A stretch of 44,050 nt of DNA from a virus. The notes beneath the pieces are model-generated. The model saw nothing but the letters and a program-made list of their open reading frames with translations. It made no database searches and was not told the DNA's origin. The stretch covers positions 1-44,050 of IMG/VR virus record IMGVR_UViG_3300020215_000024. One strand, 5' to 3'. Of the stretch, positions 5,812-14,163 are shown one piece after another. Numbering within the stretch: position 1 is the stretch's first letter; the number at the start of each line of letters is the position of its first letter. The position numbers and the translations under genes were made by a program.

Positions 5812-5988
5812 GTGCTTATGCTATCTAATGCTATGTATGAACGGCCTATAATAGTTATTATCGGACGGGCACAAGCAGCGGGCTCTAACCGGGCCGGGCG
5901 GAAAGTGAATTCGGGGGTGGGGGCGGCGGGGTATCGGGATCAGGTCTCAACTCTCGCGCGGCGCGAAAATTTTCGGAACCTAATCTAA
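5812..5988 (+). CDS. Short hypothetical protein between terminase genes
   Basis: The frame is open from GTG at 5812, directly after the TGA of the preceding gene, or ATG at 5818, to TAA at 5988. GAGGG lies five bases before the GTG. The 56-58 residue product is basic, with a hydrophobic segment (PIIVIIGRA) then a Gly/Arg-rich part. The GC-rich stretch 5900-5935 may be an accident of composition, so the call is tentative. Confidence 0.45.
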   Translation: MLMLSNAMYERPIIVIIGRAQAAGSNRAGRKVNSGVGAAGYRDQVSTLARRENFRNLI

Positions 5989-6005
5989 ACACGCTAGGAG
6001 ATTAA

Positions 6006-6425
6006 ATGGCTACTTTGGAGTTGTGTGATTTATGCGGCGGGAAAGTACAGCGCGAATTCGTGAACCTAACTATGCGCGGCAGGATGCAGATGTACGACGG
6101 GAAACCGCCTGAGCCTCCAGCGGGATTTAAGTACGCGGAAAATGAAACGGAAAATTGTAAGACCTTCATCAAGACGTGGGACGCATACGGAAAGGTGATT
6201 AGCGAAATCCGTATGATGCCCAAGCCTCCAAAGTGGCGGCAGATTCAAGTGAAGTACGATCTCTGTGAAGATTGCTCCTCAAAGATGATGATGCTCCTCG
6301 AGCAGTTGCGCTCCAAGTATCACCTTGAGCAAAAAGAAATTCAGATGTTAGATGCTCCGCGTCAGAATCCGTGGTTCATGCTTGGATTTGATGAGGACTG
6401 GAAAGCGGATGCAAATGGGGATTAA
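6006..6425 (+). CDS. Zinc-ribbon protein upstream of terminase
   Basis: This 139-residue protein has two cysteine pairs, CDLCGG near residue 7 and CEDCSS near residue 89, which should join into one zinc ribbon around a long basic insert. AGGAG lies five bases before the ATG. Its place among packaging genes suggests a DNA-binding or packaging accessory role, but I recognise no named family. Confidence 0.7.
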   Translation: MATLELCDLCGGKVQREFVNLTMRGRMQMYDGKPPEPPAGFKYAENETENCKTFIKTWDAYGKVISEIRMMPKPPKWRQIQVKYDLCEDCSSKMMMLLEQLRSKYHLEQKEIQMLDAPRQNPWFMLGFDEDWKADANGD

Positions 6426-6540
6426 TTCCTCGCCCAGTTCCGAGTGCGTCCTGGAACTCATGGCTGAGATTGTTCCTGCGTTAAATGTCTGCGGCGTTTG
6501 CTCAGAAGCGCCAAAACGACAGCTCGGATTCATCCTGTGA
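6415..6540 (+). CDS. Short hypothetical protein with a CxxC motif (41 aa)
   Basis: ATG at 6415 overlaps the end of the previous gene, and its TGA (6538-6540) overlaps the GTG start of the large terminase as GTGA. The product MGINSSPSSECVLELMAEIV... contains CGVC. The coupling on both sides is the main evidence. Confidence 0.4.
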   Translation: MGINSSPSSECVLELMAEIVPALNVCGVCSEAPKRQLGFIL

Positions 6541-8138
6541 AGAAGCGGACGGAGGGAAGTTTACCCGTCAATAAACAGGCGCTTGAAGAGAAAATTTATG
6601 CGTATCTCGCCACGCGCCCGATGGCCTGGGGCAAGACCTTCTTTCCGCATCACTTTCGCATGGAGTCGCCGAAGTTTCACGCAGAGCTAGTCCAAGGCGC
6701 GATGGAGAATTTACTCCTCAGCGTGGCCGCGCCTCGTGAGAGCGCTAAGTCAACTATCCTCGTGTTCCTCTATCCCTTCCACGGCATTATGTTCAAGAGG
6801 TTCCATTTCATAGTCCTCCTGAGTAACACGTTTAAGAAAGCCGCGATGCACCTGGACACGATCAAGAAGGAGCTGATGGATAATGCGGCCTTGAAAGAGG
6901 CCTTCCCCGGCATCACGATAACGCGCGATGCGGAAGGTGATAGCGAGTTCCGGCATCCCGATGGATTCTCGGTCAAGTTCCTCTGCAAAGGCGTGGATCA
7001 GTTAGGCTCCATTCGAGGCGTCAAGTTTGGCGCGTACCGTCCCGACCTAATCATCTGCGACGATATGGAGGATGACGAACTTGTGAAGAATCCGGTACGC
7101 CGTCGTGATCTCCAGCTTGAATATGATGAGGCGCTGATCCCGGCTGGTGAACGCGGTAAGTGTCAGATTATTAATGTCGGCACAATTCTGCATGATGATT
7201 GTCAGATGGCGAAGCTCATCAATGACCAGTATTACCCGGAGTTTAAGAAGTTAATTTATCGCGCCCATATTAATCCCGGCAAGAAGGATGAGCGGTCGCT
7301 CTGGCCTGAGAAGTGGACACTTGAATGGCTTAACATGATGATGAAGAGTAAGCCGAATGTGTACGCGAAGGAACTCCAGAACGATCCTGTGGCGGGCGTG
7401 AACGTGCGCTTCGTCAGGGAAATGTTTCGCAAATGGCGTATCCAAGATGGTAACTATCAACTCTTCGATAATCACGGCAATATGGTCAGCTCCGACTCCC
7501 TCAAGCACTGCAAGGCGGCCATTTCCTGTGACCTCGCGTGGGAAGAGGACAAGGATGCGGACTCTTGCGTCCTGATGCCCGGACTCCTCACGCCGGATAG
7601 CAACATCCTCGTGTATCCGTACCTCTCGCGGAAGGGCGTGCGGCCCACGAATATTATTGAGTACTTGTTCACGACGGTGGAGCGCCTAGAGAAGATGACT
7701 GGGTCAAGTGTCCCCATCGGCTTTGAGAAAGCGATGCTGGAAAAAGTCACCCGCTGGATCTTGCGGCAAGAGATGAAGAAGAGGAATAAGTTTCTCATCA
7801 CGAAGTCCCTCTCTTGGGAAGGTGACAAGATCGAGCGCATCGAGATTCGCTTAGAGCCGCGCTATGCACAAGGCGCGATCTATCACATGGAGGGTATGGG
7901 CGATCTTGAGCACGAGCTTGAACGTTTCCCATCCGGGGCTCACGATGATTTACCAGATGCACTCCAAGGTCTTGTGCAGATGCTGGAAAATCCGAAGGCA
8001 AAGCAGGCCCAGACGACCGATGATCCCTTCATGAAGGTGCGCGACCTCTGTCTTAAGGCCAAGCAGAAAGCAAAGTTCCACGGCTTCGGCCAGAAACGTA
8101 CCTCGAAAGGTATCCCATTCCGCCGGAGTCCGTTTTGA
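6537..8138 (+). CDS. terL: Terminase large subunit (packaging ATPase/nuclease)
   Basis: This 533-residue motor cuts and translocates phage DNA into the prohead. An N-terminal ATPase has the Walker A variant APRESAKST and a Walker B strand LIICDDMED, about 100 residues apart. The C-terminal RNase H-like nuclease shows an aspartate strand (AAISCDLAWEED) and the late GAHDDLPDAL motif. Both domains and the length are normal for large terminases. I chose GTG at 6537, which overlaps the preceding stop, over the TTG at 6498. Small genes follow with ATGA overlaps. Confidence 0.92.
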   Translation: MKKRTEGSLPVNKQALEEKIYAYLATRPMAWGKTFFPHHFRMESPKFHAELVQGAMENLLLSVAAPRESAKSTILVFLYPFHGIMFKRFHFIVLLSNTFKKAAMHLDTIKKELMDNAALKEAFPGITITRDAEGDSEFRHPDGFSVKFLCKGVDQLGSIRGVKFGAYRPDLIICDDMEDDELVKNPVRRRDLQLEYDEALIPAGERGKCQIINVGTILHDDCQMAKLINDQYYPEFKKLIYRAHINPGKKDERSLWPEKWTLEWLNMMMKSKPNVYAKELQNDPVAGVNVRFVREMFRKWRIQDGNYQLFDNHGNMVSSDSLKHCKAAISCDLAWEEDKDADSCVLMPGLLTPDSNILVYPYLSRKGVRPTNIIEYLFTTVERLEKMTGSSVPIGFEKAMLEKVTRWILRQEMKKRNKFLITKSLSWEGDKIERIEIRLEPRYAQGAIYHMEGMGDLEHELERFPSGAHDDLPDALQGLVQMLENPKAKQAQTTDDPFMKVRDLCLKAKQKAKFHGFGQKRTSKGIPFRRSPF

Positions 8139-8296
8139 TGATAGAACGCGCGATTCGGGTGAGGCCTCGCCGCTGGTGGGTACCGGGCGATTACGATTAC
8201 GCACGCAAACTTGAACAGGAACTTAACTTTGAAAACGTAATGGCGCTACTGGAACTCGCAAAGGAGAGAATGGATGGAAGAGACGCGCAAGTATAG
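8138..8296 (+). CDS. Short hypothetical protein (52 aa)
   Basis: The ATG overlaps the terminase stop as TGATG and the frame runs to TAG at 8296. The product is basic at the N-terminus (MIERAIRVRPRRWWVPGDYD) with a helical tail. I do not recognise it. Confidence 0.55.
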   Translation: MIERAIRVRPRRWWVPGDYDYARKLEQELNFENVMALLELAKERMDGRDAQV

Positions 8297-8489
8297 GCTG
8301 ATTTTCTTGCCAGAGAAAGTGTATCAGACAATTCAGAATGGAATCGGTGCAACGAAGCTGGCCGCCTATGAGCCGCTTCACGCGCAAGGGATGGATAATC
8401 TCTACTTTATGGACGATGGGGTGATATTCCTTGATGAGAAGTATAGGCCCGAACTAACCGAGAAGGCGAGAAAAGGGATCCAGCTATGA
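8274..8489 (+). CDS. Hypothetical protein
   Basis: The 71-residue product has an initial strand (KYRLIFLPEKVY) and aromatic-rich centre (NLYFMDDGVIFLDEKY). AGGAGA precedes the ATG, which lies inside the end of the previous frame. The function is unknown; it may be a small packaging or virion accessory protein by position. Confidence 0.65.
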   Translation: MEETRKYRLIFLPEKVYQTIQNGIGATKLAAYEPLHAQGMDNLYFMDDGVIFLDEKYRPELTEKARKGIQL

Positions 8490-8692
8490 ACGCTAAGAAG
8501 ATTAAGGCGATGCGGAGACACTTCCGCGCAGTGTGCAATCGCAATAACGTTGAGATTATCCCAGGCGTATTCAAAGCCTACCTTCGAGACCTCCGCGCCT
8601 TCGGAATGTATGAAGAGTTTATCGAAAAATCAGCCCGGTATCGTTATCCTAATATGACCGAGGATCATAAAAAACTTGACACACAATCATAA
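8486..8692 (+). CDS. Hypothetical basic protein
   Basis: The 68-residue product begins MNAKKIKAMRRHFRAVCN, is strongly basic and helical, and is coupled to the upstream gene by ATGA. It is the last gene of the terminase cluster. Its final codons contain the -35 element of the promoter at 8676-8704. Confidence 0.65.
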   Translation: MNAKKIKAMRRHFRAVCNRNNVEIIPGVFKAYLRDLRAFGMYEEFIEKSARYRYPNMTEDHKKLDTQS

Positions 8693-8704
8693 TTATGTTA
8701 TCTT
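8676..8704 (+). promoter_or_regulatory. Sigma70-type promoter for an isolated microgene
   Basis: TTGACA (8676-8681), 17-bp spacer, TATCTT (8699-8704). Transcription should start near 8711 and reach the terminator at 8857-8905, giving an RNA of about 190 nt that encodes the ORF at 8717-8833. Confidence 0.75.
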
Positions 8705-8716
8705 GCGAGGTGTGAA

Positions 8717-8833
8717 GTGCAACATTCTAACCTATCACGGTTGATCGTTGCAATTATTAGGGAGCTTAAGCTGGAGGATAAGACCATCATCATCCTCGGC
8801 GAGGTTCTGAGCATCTTAGTTAAGAGACGTTAG
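8717..8833 (+). CDS. Microprotein in its own transcription unit (38 aa)
   Basis: GTG at 8717 has GAGG six bases upstream and the frame ends at TAG 8833. The product MQHSNLSRLIVAIIRELKLE... continues into a hydrophobic helix (TIIILGEVLSILVKRR). With its own strong promoter and its own terminator it is a monocistronic unit, unlike anything else in the late arm. It could be a regulator, an antitermination-like leader peptide or a small host takeover protein. The RNA itself might be the functional product. Confidence 0.5.
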   Translation: MQHSNLSRLIVAIIRELKLEDKTIIILGEVLSILVKRR

Positions 8834-8856
8834 ACGCCTTACTCATATTTAGACAC

Positions 8857-8905
8857 AGGCCAGTTGTGACCCGTAAATCAGGGTTGCGCTGGCCTTTTTT
8901 ATTTT
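8857..8905 (+). terminator. Intrinsic terminator
   Basis: AGGCCAG (8857-8863) pairs with CTGGCCT (8889-8895), with an inner ACCC/GGGT pair, followed by six T and ATTTT. The upstream flank AGACACAGGC and the GGCCTTTTTTATTTT tail recur at the terminator 11957-12002. The following 130 bp, up to the tRNA, hold no gene I can support. Confidence 0.85.
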
Positions 8906-9036
8906 AGTCCATCTGCAAGCGTTTGAAGGCGCTTCTTGGACATGGGGCGGCAAAACATAGTTTAGCCCCAACTATTTGGTAGCCGCACGATCGGCGGCTT
9001 TGAATCCGGGACACGCGGACTGGAGCCTAGGGTTGC

Positions 9037-9109
9037 GCTGGAGTAGCTCAATTGGCAGAGCATCTGTTTTGTAAACAGAATGTTGGGGGTTCAAGTCCCT
9101 CCTTCAGCT
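9037..9109 (+). tRNA. tRNA-Thr (anticodon UGU)
   Basis: A full cloverleaf is visible: acceptor GCTGGAG with CTTCAGC, D-arm with AGCTCA..GGCAGAGC, anticodon stem TCTGT/ACAGA around loop TTTGTAA (anticodon TGT at 9070-9072), and T-arm GGGGG-TTCAAGT-CCCTC. CCA is not encoded. It lies between the terminator at 8905 and the portal gene, 15 bp upstream of the portal start. It decodes ACA and may compensate for codon-use differences from the host. Confidence 0.93.
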
Positions 9110-9124
9110 TAAGAATGGAGCCTC

Positions 9125-11203
9125 GTGGCCGAAGAAAAAATTAGTGAGCAAGACTTATTCGATCTAAAGCAGGAAATCCTCATGGCGAAGAAGCTTAATG
9201 AGGAGTTTTTGCTGGGCCAAATGCAAGAGGCCATCCAGCGTTACACGGGAGAGTTCGTTCCGCTCATCGGGCAGAACTGGGACATTGCGCTCAACGAGAT
9301 TTATCCCGTCATACAGTTTAATTTGCCCTCAATTTACTTCCGCAATCCCCGCGCATTCCTGAAGCCGCGCACGAAGACGTATGTTGCCAAGGTTCGGAAT
9401 CCGCAAACGGGCACGATGGAGCAAGTCTTTATGGACTCCGCGAAGAGTGCGAAGACCCAAGAAGCCATCCTGAACTATTTACTACCCGAGATCCGCTACA
9501 AAAAGGAAGCTCAGAAGGTTTTGATGGACGCGCTCCTCTTCAAATTCGGCATCCTCTGGCACGGCTACAAGGGCGAGTTTGGCATGACGGATGAGCAGAG
9601 TATATTTATTGAGAAGGAGCAGGTGTGGGTGAGTCGGCTGAGTCCGATGCGTTTCCTGAAGGATCCGGCGGTCGGGATATCCGAGCTTGAGAATGCGAGA
9701 TGGATTGGCCGCTCATTCGATGTGCCGCTCCAGGACTTGATTGAGGACGATACGCTGGAGGTTGATAAGCGCATCAAGGGCAAGCACGGCTATGGCGACC
9801 GTGTTCATAACGGAAAAGTGGAGAAAGCCCTCGGCTCAACCAACGGTAACGACATCCTCCGGCCCGCAATGGTGCCGCTCTTAGACATTACCGATCAAAA
9901 GTTTAAGGATTCCACGCGTTCCCGCTTCGTAGAAGTGTTTGAGATATTCCTGCGCCCAACTCCCAAAGAGAAACGCGACGGAAGCAGGGGAAAAGTTCTC
10001 CTCCTCACCTTCGAACAACCCAAGCCGCTTCGTAAACCGAACTCATGGCCGTATAAAGCCGAGGGTTGGCCCGCGATTCCGCTTGAATTTAATCCGGTTC
10101 CTGAGCGGCAGTTTGGTCTTGCCGACATTGACACGTATAAATCCATCGCAGATCAGAAGAATGCGATCGTGAATTTACAGTTACGGAATGCTCAGGAGAA
10201 TTCTAAGGTGTGGGTTGCCATTGCGAAGGATGGGCTCGACGGCGAAGAGGACTTAGAGATTATCGCCAAGGGTGAGCAGACGATTATTTTGTTCCCTGGA
10301 GAGTCTGTGCAGGGCAGGATGTCTGTGGCGTCTCCATCCGGCCAAGCATCGGGCGAATTATACCTCATCGACCAACGGATTCAGAAAAATTTAGAGGACA
10401 AATCAGGCGTCTCAGACCTTAAGCGCGGCTTCCTCCAGTCCGGCGAAGAGTCTGCGGCCTCCGTCAAGATTCGCTCAGCAGGAGCCAGCGTCCGGCCCGC
10501 GTATCGTCAAGATATCATGGCGGATTTTTTGAAAGAATCCTATCACTTGCTTCTTCAATACTCAAAACAGTTTTATACCGTGGATGAAGCGATTCGTATC
10601 ACAGGTTCTCTTGACACGCAATGGATTGAGAATCCTACAAAAGAGGAAATCCAGGCCGATTGTGACGTTGAAATCGACGTGGTCTCCATGCTCCCGGAGA
10701 ATCCTGAGAAAGAAATCCAGGAACTCCAGACTGTGCTTAGCCTCATGGTCTCAGGCCTTACTGACCCCGTCATCCGCCAGCAACTTGAGATGGAAGGGAA
10801 GAAGATTGAGCTCAGCCCCATCATCGAGAACCTGCTTATGCGTCTTAAGATCAAGAATCCTGACATATTCCGCAATATTCGGCCGGAAGAATCAGAGGGA
10901 TTTGTCAGCGTCAAGGAACTCAAGGACGCGCGGGAAAATGTCAAAGCTATGGTTGCGGGGGCAGAGATCCCAATACCTCCAGCTCAAGGCCAAGACCACC
11001 GGGCCAAGATTGAGGCTTATGCTTCCATAGCTGAGCTTGCGAACAACTCGCCCTCTGAAGAATCGCAGATGATTATCGCGAAACTGGATCAGCTTATAGC
11101 GATCCATGAACAGTTGCTTGAAGAAGAGATGAAGAAAGAGTCGCCGCGTCCCGGTTCACTGGTCAAGAAACCTGCTCCGATGCAGACCTTGGGTGCCCAG
11201 TGA
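9125..11203 (+). CDS. Portal protein
   Basis: This 692-residue protein follows the terminase and precedes the scaffold, the standard portal position. The N-terminal third (NEIYPVIQFNLPSIYFRNPR, then a KDPAVG segment) and the helical C-terminal coiled region fit podovirus-type portals, the dodecameric ring through which DNA passes. The length matches large P22-like portals. It starts at GTG with GGAG four bases upstream. No protease or MuF domain is fused. Confidence 0.85.
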   Translation: MAEEKISEQDLFDLKQEILMAKKLNEEFLLGQMQEAIQRYTGEFVPLIGQNWDIALNEIYPVIQFNLPSIYFRNPRAFLKPRTKTYVAKVRNPQTGTMEQVFMDSAKSAKTQEAILNYLLPEIRYKKEAQKVLMDALLFKFGILWHGYKGEFGMTDEQSIFIEKEQVWVSRLSPMRFLKDPAVGISELENARWIGRSFDVPLQDLIEDDTLEVDKRIKGKHGYGDRVHNGKVEKALGSTNGNDILRPAMVPLLDITDQKFKDSTRSRFVEVFEIFLRPTPKEKRDGSRGKVLLLTFEQPKPLRKPNSWPYKAEGWPAIPLEFNPVPERQFGLADIDTYKSIADQKNAIVNLQLRNAQENSKVWVAIAKDGLDGEEDLEIIAKGEQTIILFPGESVQGRMSVASPSGQASGELYLIDQRIQKNLEDKSGVSDLKRGFLQSGEESAASVKIRSAGASVRPAYRQDIMADFLKESYHLLLQYSKQFYTVDEAIRITGSLDTQWIENPTKEEIQADCDVEIDVVSMLPENPEKEIQELQTVLSLMVSGLTDPVIRQQLEMEGKKIELSPIIENLLMRLKIKNPDIFRNIRPEESEGFVSVKELKDARENVKAMVAGAEIPIPPAQGQDHRAKIEAYASIAELANNSPSEESQMIIAKLDQLIAIHEQLLEEEMKKESPRPGSLVKKPAPMQTLGAQ

Positions 11204-11328
11204 CGAACGCATTCATTTGTCTCGTTTGTTGCCAGACCTTCAGCGTGGATTCAACCGAAGACGTGACAGTTAAGACAGTCAATTGCCCAAATTGCAATAA
11301 CCTTGTTCACTCGATGGAGAGGGACTAA
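11200..11328 (+). CDS. Zinc-ribbon microprotein (42 aa)
   Basis: GTG at 11200 overlaps the portal stop as GTGA, and the TAA overlaps the next ATG as TAATG. The product has CLVCCQ and CPNCNN pairs and would fold as a lone zinc ribbon. It is one of many such microproteins in this genome. No function is known. Confidence 0.6.
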   Translation: MTNAFICLVCCQTFSVDSTEDVTVKTVNCPNCNNLVHSMERD

Positions 11329-11681
11329 TGGCGGAATCCGAACGTTTCAAACCTCACTATAACGCGGCCCTTGGCAAGATGATTCACACGAAGGATGACT
11401 ACCTTAAAGGTATCAAAGAACACGGCCTCATCCCGCAGAAGGAAGCGAAGCAGATCGCGGAGTCAAAGCGCAAGGAAGCGGAGAGGGGATATAAGCCCTC
11501 TGCCTGGGCGCATGACATGGCGCGTGAGATCAAGCGTTCCGGCGGCAAGCCTGGAAGCGCATTCTATAACGAGTTGTCTAAGCGCGGCGTGAATCCCAAG
11601 CAAATCAATGATCTTAAGAAAAAAGCAGAGCAAGTTCACCGTGACGGACGCGGTGGATTCCATAACGGAGACGGACGCTAA
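11328..11681 (+). CDS. Hypothetical portal-adjacent protein
   Basis: This 117-residue basic protein begins MAESERFKPHYNAALGKMIH and has a helical charged centre (EAKQIAESKRKEAERG). I recall similar FKPHYN..LG.. starts in small genes next to phage portals, but not their role. It overlaps its neighbours by one base on each side. Confidence 0.7.
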   Translation: MAESERFKPHYNAALGKMIHTKDDYLKGIKEHGLIPQKEAKQIAESKRKEAERGYKPSAWAHDMAREIKRSGGKPGSAFYNELSKRGVNPKQINDLKKKAEQVHRDGRGGFHNGDGR

Positions 11682-11905
11682 TGGCATTTATCATCATCGC
11701 TGACGGAACAATGATTAATACGGAGAACGTAGAAAGCGTGGAGCGCAAAGGAAAGCTCACGACTTCTATCATGATGACCTCTGGAGACAAACACTTAGCA
11801 GAGTTTCCATTTGAGGTCATGGTCAAGAGGATCGCAGAGGGTGACAACTCACTCAAAGAAATCCTCCGTAATATTGATAACAACACAATGAAGGTTCGGT
11901 TATAG
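11681..11905 (+). CDS. Hypothetical protein
   Basis: The 74-residue product begins MAFIIIADGTMINTENVESV, mainly beta then helix, resembling small domains that sense a bound ligand, but I cannot name it. It is the last gene before the terminator at 11957. Confidence 0.65.
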   Translation: MAFIIIADGTMINTENVESVERKGKLTTSIMMTSGDKHLAEFPFEVMVKRIAEGDNSLKEILRNIDNNTMKVRL

Positions 11906-11956
11906 ACGTAATTCACAGAATTTAATTTAGCCCAAGCCTCACTCTAAGTAAGACAC

Positions 11957-12002
11957 AGGCTCAGATCAGAGATCACTCTCCGGTCTGGGCCTTTTTTATT
12001 TT
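11957..12002 (+). terminator. Intrinsic terminator before the capsid genes
   Basis: AGGCTCAGA (11957-11965) pairs with TCTGGGCCT (11984-11992, one G-T pair) and is followed by six T and ATTTT. It shares AGACACAGGC upstream and GGCCTTTTTTATTTT downstream with the terminator at 8857. I see no consensus promoter between it and the scaffold gene, so read-through or an unrecognised promoter must express the capsid genes. Confidence 0.8.
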
Positions 12003-12029
12003 GAGCGGACGCTAAACAAGGAGATTTAA

Positions 12030-12881
12030 ATGAGCGAGACAGAGACAGCAGGATCAGCGGTAACGGAAACGGTGAACGTGAGCGCAAAGGAAATCTTAGC
12101 CCGCGTGTTACCCGAGACTCAACAAGCCGCCCCGGCCCAGGATGTCACGATTGAGGACATTAAGGGAAACGTCAAGTTTGATGACATTAAAGATCCGCTT
12201 GCCCGCGCTCTTGCTGAGAAGCGTCTCAAGGAACTCGAATCAGGATTTAACAAAAAGTATGAACAAGTTGCGAACCTCCGCAAAGAGTTGGAATCCAAGG
12301 CGGCGCAGATCAACGCTCCCCGCCAATGGACTCCGGATGAGTTAGACCGGGCGCTCAAAGACCCGGCATTTATTCAGTTAGTTCAGGCCCGTCAACAGCA
12401 CGCCTCATCGAATATGCCCCCGGCAAACTTCGACGGTTCCGCTGATGAGTGGAGCGCACTAACGCCGCAGGAAAAGCAAGCAGTGGTATCCGCGCAGAAC
12501 ACGGCACAGACAGCACTCGATGAAGTGTCCGCGCTCAAGTACCAGCTTAGCCGCACTGAGGAAGATTCAAAACTGAAGACAAGTTATCCCGACTACGACC
12601 CCAAGGTTGTTGACCAAATCCAACAGGATCTCGCAACCGGCAGGCTTCAAGCCACGCGGGAACATCTCTGGAAAGTCGCGAACTTTGAGAGTGCCGTTGA
12701 ACGGGCTTACAGACTCGGTCTTCAGGACAGGAAACTTCAAGTTACTGAAAAACTAAACGCATCTTCTAATCTCCCAAATCACAACGTGACTGCAAGCGGA
12801 GACGTGCCTGAGGAAATCAAGAAACAAGGCTTCGGCGCGATTGGCCGCTTCCGTCTCGAACAATTGCGGGGGAAGAAGTAA
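12030..12881 (+). CDS. Scaffolding protein
   Basis: This 283-residue protein directly precedes the major capsid gene. It is charged and helical, with a predicted coiled coil (about residues 65-95, EKRLKELESGFNKKYEQ), a Gln/Ala-rich middle and a basic C-terminal helix-turn (FRLEQLRGKK) of the kind that docks to coat protein. That order and composition fit an internal scaffold that is removed from the prohead. No protease motif is seen. AAGGAG lies upstream. Confidence 0.75.
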   Translation: MSETETAGSAVTETVNVSAKEILARVLPETQQAAPAQDVTIEDIKGNVKFDDIKDPLARALAEKRLKELESGFNKKYEQVANLRKELESKAAQINAPRQWTPDELDRALKDPAFIQLVQARQQHASSNMPPANFDGSADEWSALTPQEKQAVVSAQNTAQTALDEVSALKYQLSRTEEDSKLKTSYPDYDPKVVDQIQQDLATGRLQATREHLWKVANFESAVERAYRLGLQDRKLQVTEKLNASSNLPNHNVTASGDVPEEIKKQGFGAIGRFRLEQLRGKK

Positions 12882-12901
12882 TTCATAAAGGAACTAATTA
12901 A

Positions 12902-13849
12902 ATGGCTAACGAGTATTTCTTACAAACAACATTAGATCAAGTTCTCGTGACGAGCTTGGCTGATTATGGTTCGTCTGTCACAGATAACGCGTACTCCAGC
13001 AACACACTGCTCGGACTCATGGGCCGTGAACGCAAAGAGAAGATCAATGGCGGCACATCCATCATCCGGCAACTTGCTGATGCGATTCAGAATGATGGTG
13101 GGTTTTATTTAGGCGCTGATCCTTTGAACACATCGCAGTCCGATACGCTCAATGCCGTGGAATACAAGTGGCAGAACGCGTACGAACCGATCCAGATCAC
13201 ACGCGATGAAGAACGAATGAACTCCGGTAACGAACATAAGCTGATCGACCTGCTTGGACAGAAGATTAATTTGTCCACACTTGCGATCCGCCGCCGCATT
13301 GAACAGGCGATTTCCACACCGACTGCTGGCGCGAATAACCTGATTGACTTGGAAACTCTGGTAAATACCGGAACTCTCGGTTCAATCTCCGGTTCTTCTC
13401 AGCCGTTCTGGCAAGCCACGGTTACTGCTTCTGGCGCTTTCGCGACACAGGGCTTGACCGACATGACGACTGCTTACTACGCAGTCTCTGGCGGTGAACG
13501 TGAAGATAACCCGACTCACTTCTTCACGAACAAGACCGTGTTTCAGAAGTATGAGCAGACACGTCTTCCGCTTGAACGCTTGACTCCGGGCGGTATTGCC
13601 AATGCTGGGTTCGATGGCCTCACCTTCAAAGGTAAGCCCCTGACCTACGGCAATCACATCGGAAGCGGCCTCATGTTCGGCCTGAATATGAACTACATCA
13701 ATCTTGTTGTTGATAGCGAAACGGACTTCATCACAACTCCGTTCATCATGCCCTCGAACCAGACAGCGAAGGTTGCCTTCATTCTGTGGCGCGGTCAGAT
13801 GGTCACGGACAACCGTCGTCGTCACTTCAAACTTACGGGCATTTCCTAA
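12902..13849 (+). CDS. Major capsid protein (HK97-like fold)
   Basis: This 315-residue protein follows the scaffold. Its C-terminus (WRGQMVTDNRRRHFKLTGIS) is typical of one family of phage coat proteins, in which a hydrophobic strand is followed by an N-R-R turn and LTGI end. The central part carries DEERMNSGNEHKL and long beta stretches. Assignment to the HK97 fold follows from family knowledge, not from structure here. A strong SD lies upstream. It should be the most abundant virion protein. Confidence 0.88.
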   Translation: MANEYFLQTTLDQVLVTSLADYGSSVTDNAYSSNTLLGLMGRERKEKINGGTSIIRQLADAIQNDGGFYLGADPLNTSQSDTLNAVEYKWQNAYEPIQITRDEERMNSGNEHKLIDLLGQKINLSTLAIRRRIEQAISTPTAGANNLIDLETLVNTGTLGSISGSSQPFWQATVTASGAFATQGLTDMTTAYYAVSGGEREDNPTHFFTNKTVFQKYEQTRLPLERLTPGGIANAGFDGLTFKGKPLTYGNHIGSGLMFGLNMNYINLVVDSETDFITTPFIMPSNQTAKVAFILWRGQMVTDNRRRHFKLTGIS

Positions 13850-13861
13850 TAGGAGGGTCTC

Positions 13862-14128
13862 ATGGCCGCAGTTACACCGACTCACGTTATTAGGGCAAGT
13901 ATGGGCGACTATACGCTCCATATCGTTAGGCTTCCGGCAACAATGGATGCAACTAACACATGGGCGTCTGGAATCCCCGGAATCGTTTCGTGGCAATGCA
14001 CCGCCTCTGAAACGCCTGGCACTCAAACCAATTCAGGCATCGCGGTTTCTCTTTCCGGTAGCACATTCACATTCACACCGGACGAGGACAACCAAAGCGC
14101 CGAATTGTGGGTAATTTCGAAATCATAA
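13862..14128 (+). CDS. Small beta-rich virion protein
   Basis: The 88-residue, Ser/Thr-rich protein sits 13 bp after the coat gene with a full AGGAGG site. Length, composition and position suggest a capsid decoration or cement-type protein. No motif confirms this. Confidence 0.6.
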   Translation: MAAVTPTHVIRASMGDYTLHIVRLPATMDATNTWASGIPGIVSWQCTASETPGTQTNSGIAVSLSGSTFTFTPDEDNQSAELWVISKS

Positions 14129-14163
14129 ATCAAGGCGGGGCACGCGCCCTGTCACATGACTTC

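Noticed and set aside
8907-9036. A second, degenerate tRNA or additional RNA before tRNA-Thr
   Set aside because: Short inverted repeats such as AGCCGC/GCGGCT occur, but no cloverleaf with consistent D, anticodon and T arms can be drawn.
10613-10640. TTGACA within the portal gene as an internal promoter
   Set aside because: No acceptable -10 lies 16-18 bp downstream, and similar chance hits occur in other late genes.
13382-14026. A 214-residue minus-strand ORF across the major capsid gene
   Set aside because: The plus strand carries an evident coat protein with an SD; the antisense frame is Arg/Cys-rich with no motif and runs over two real genes.
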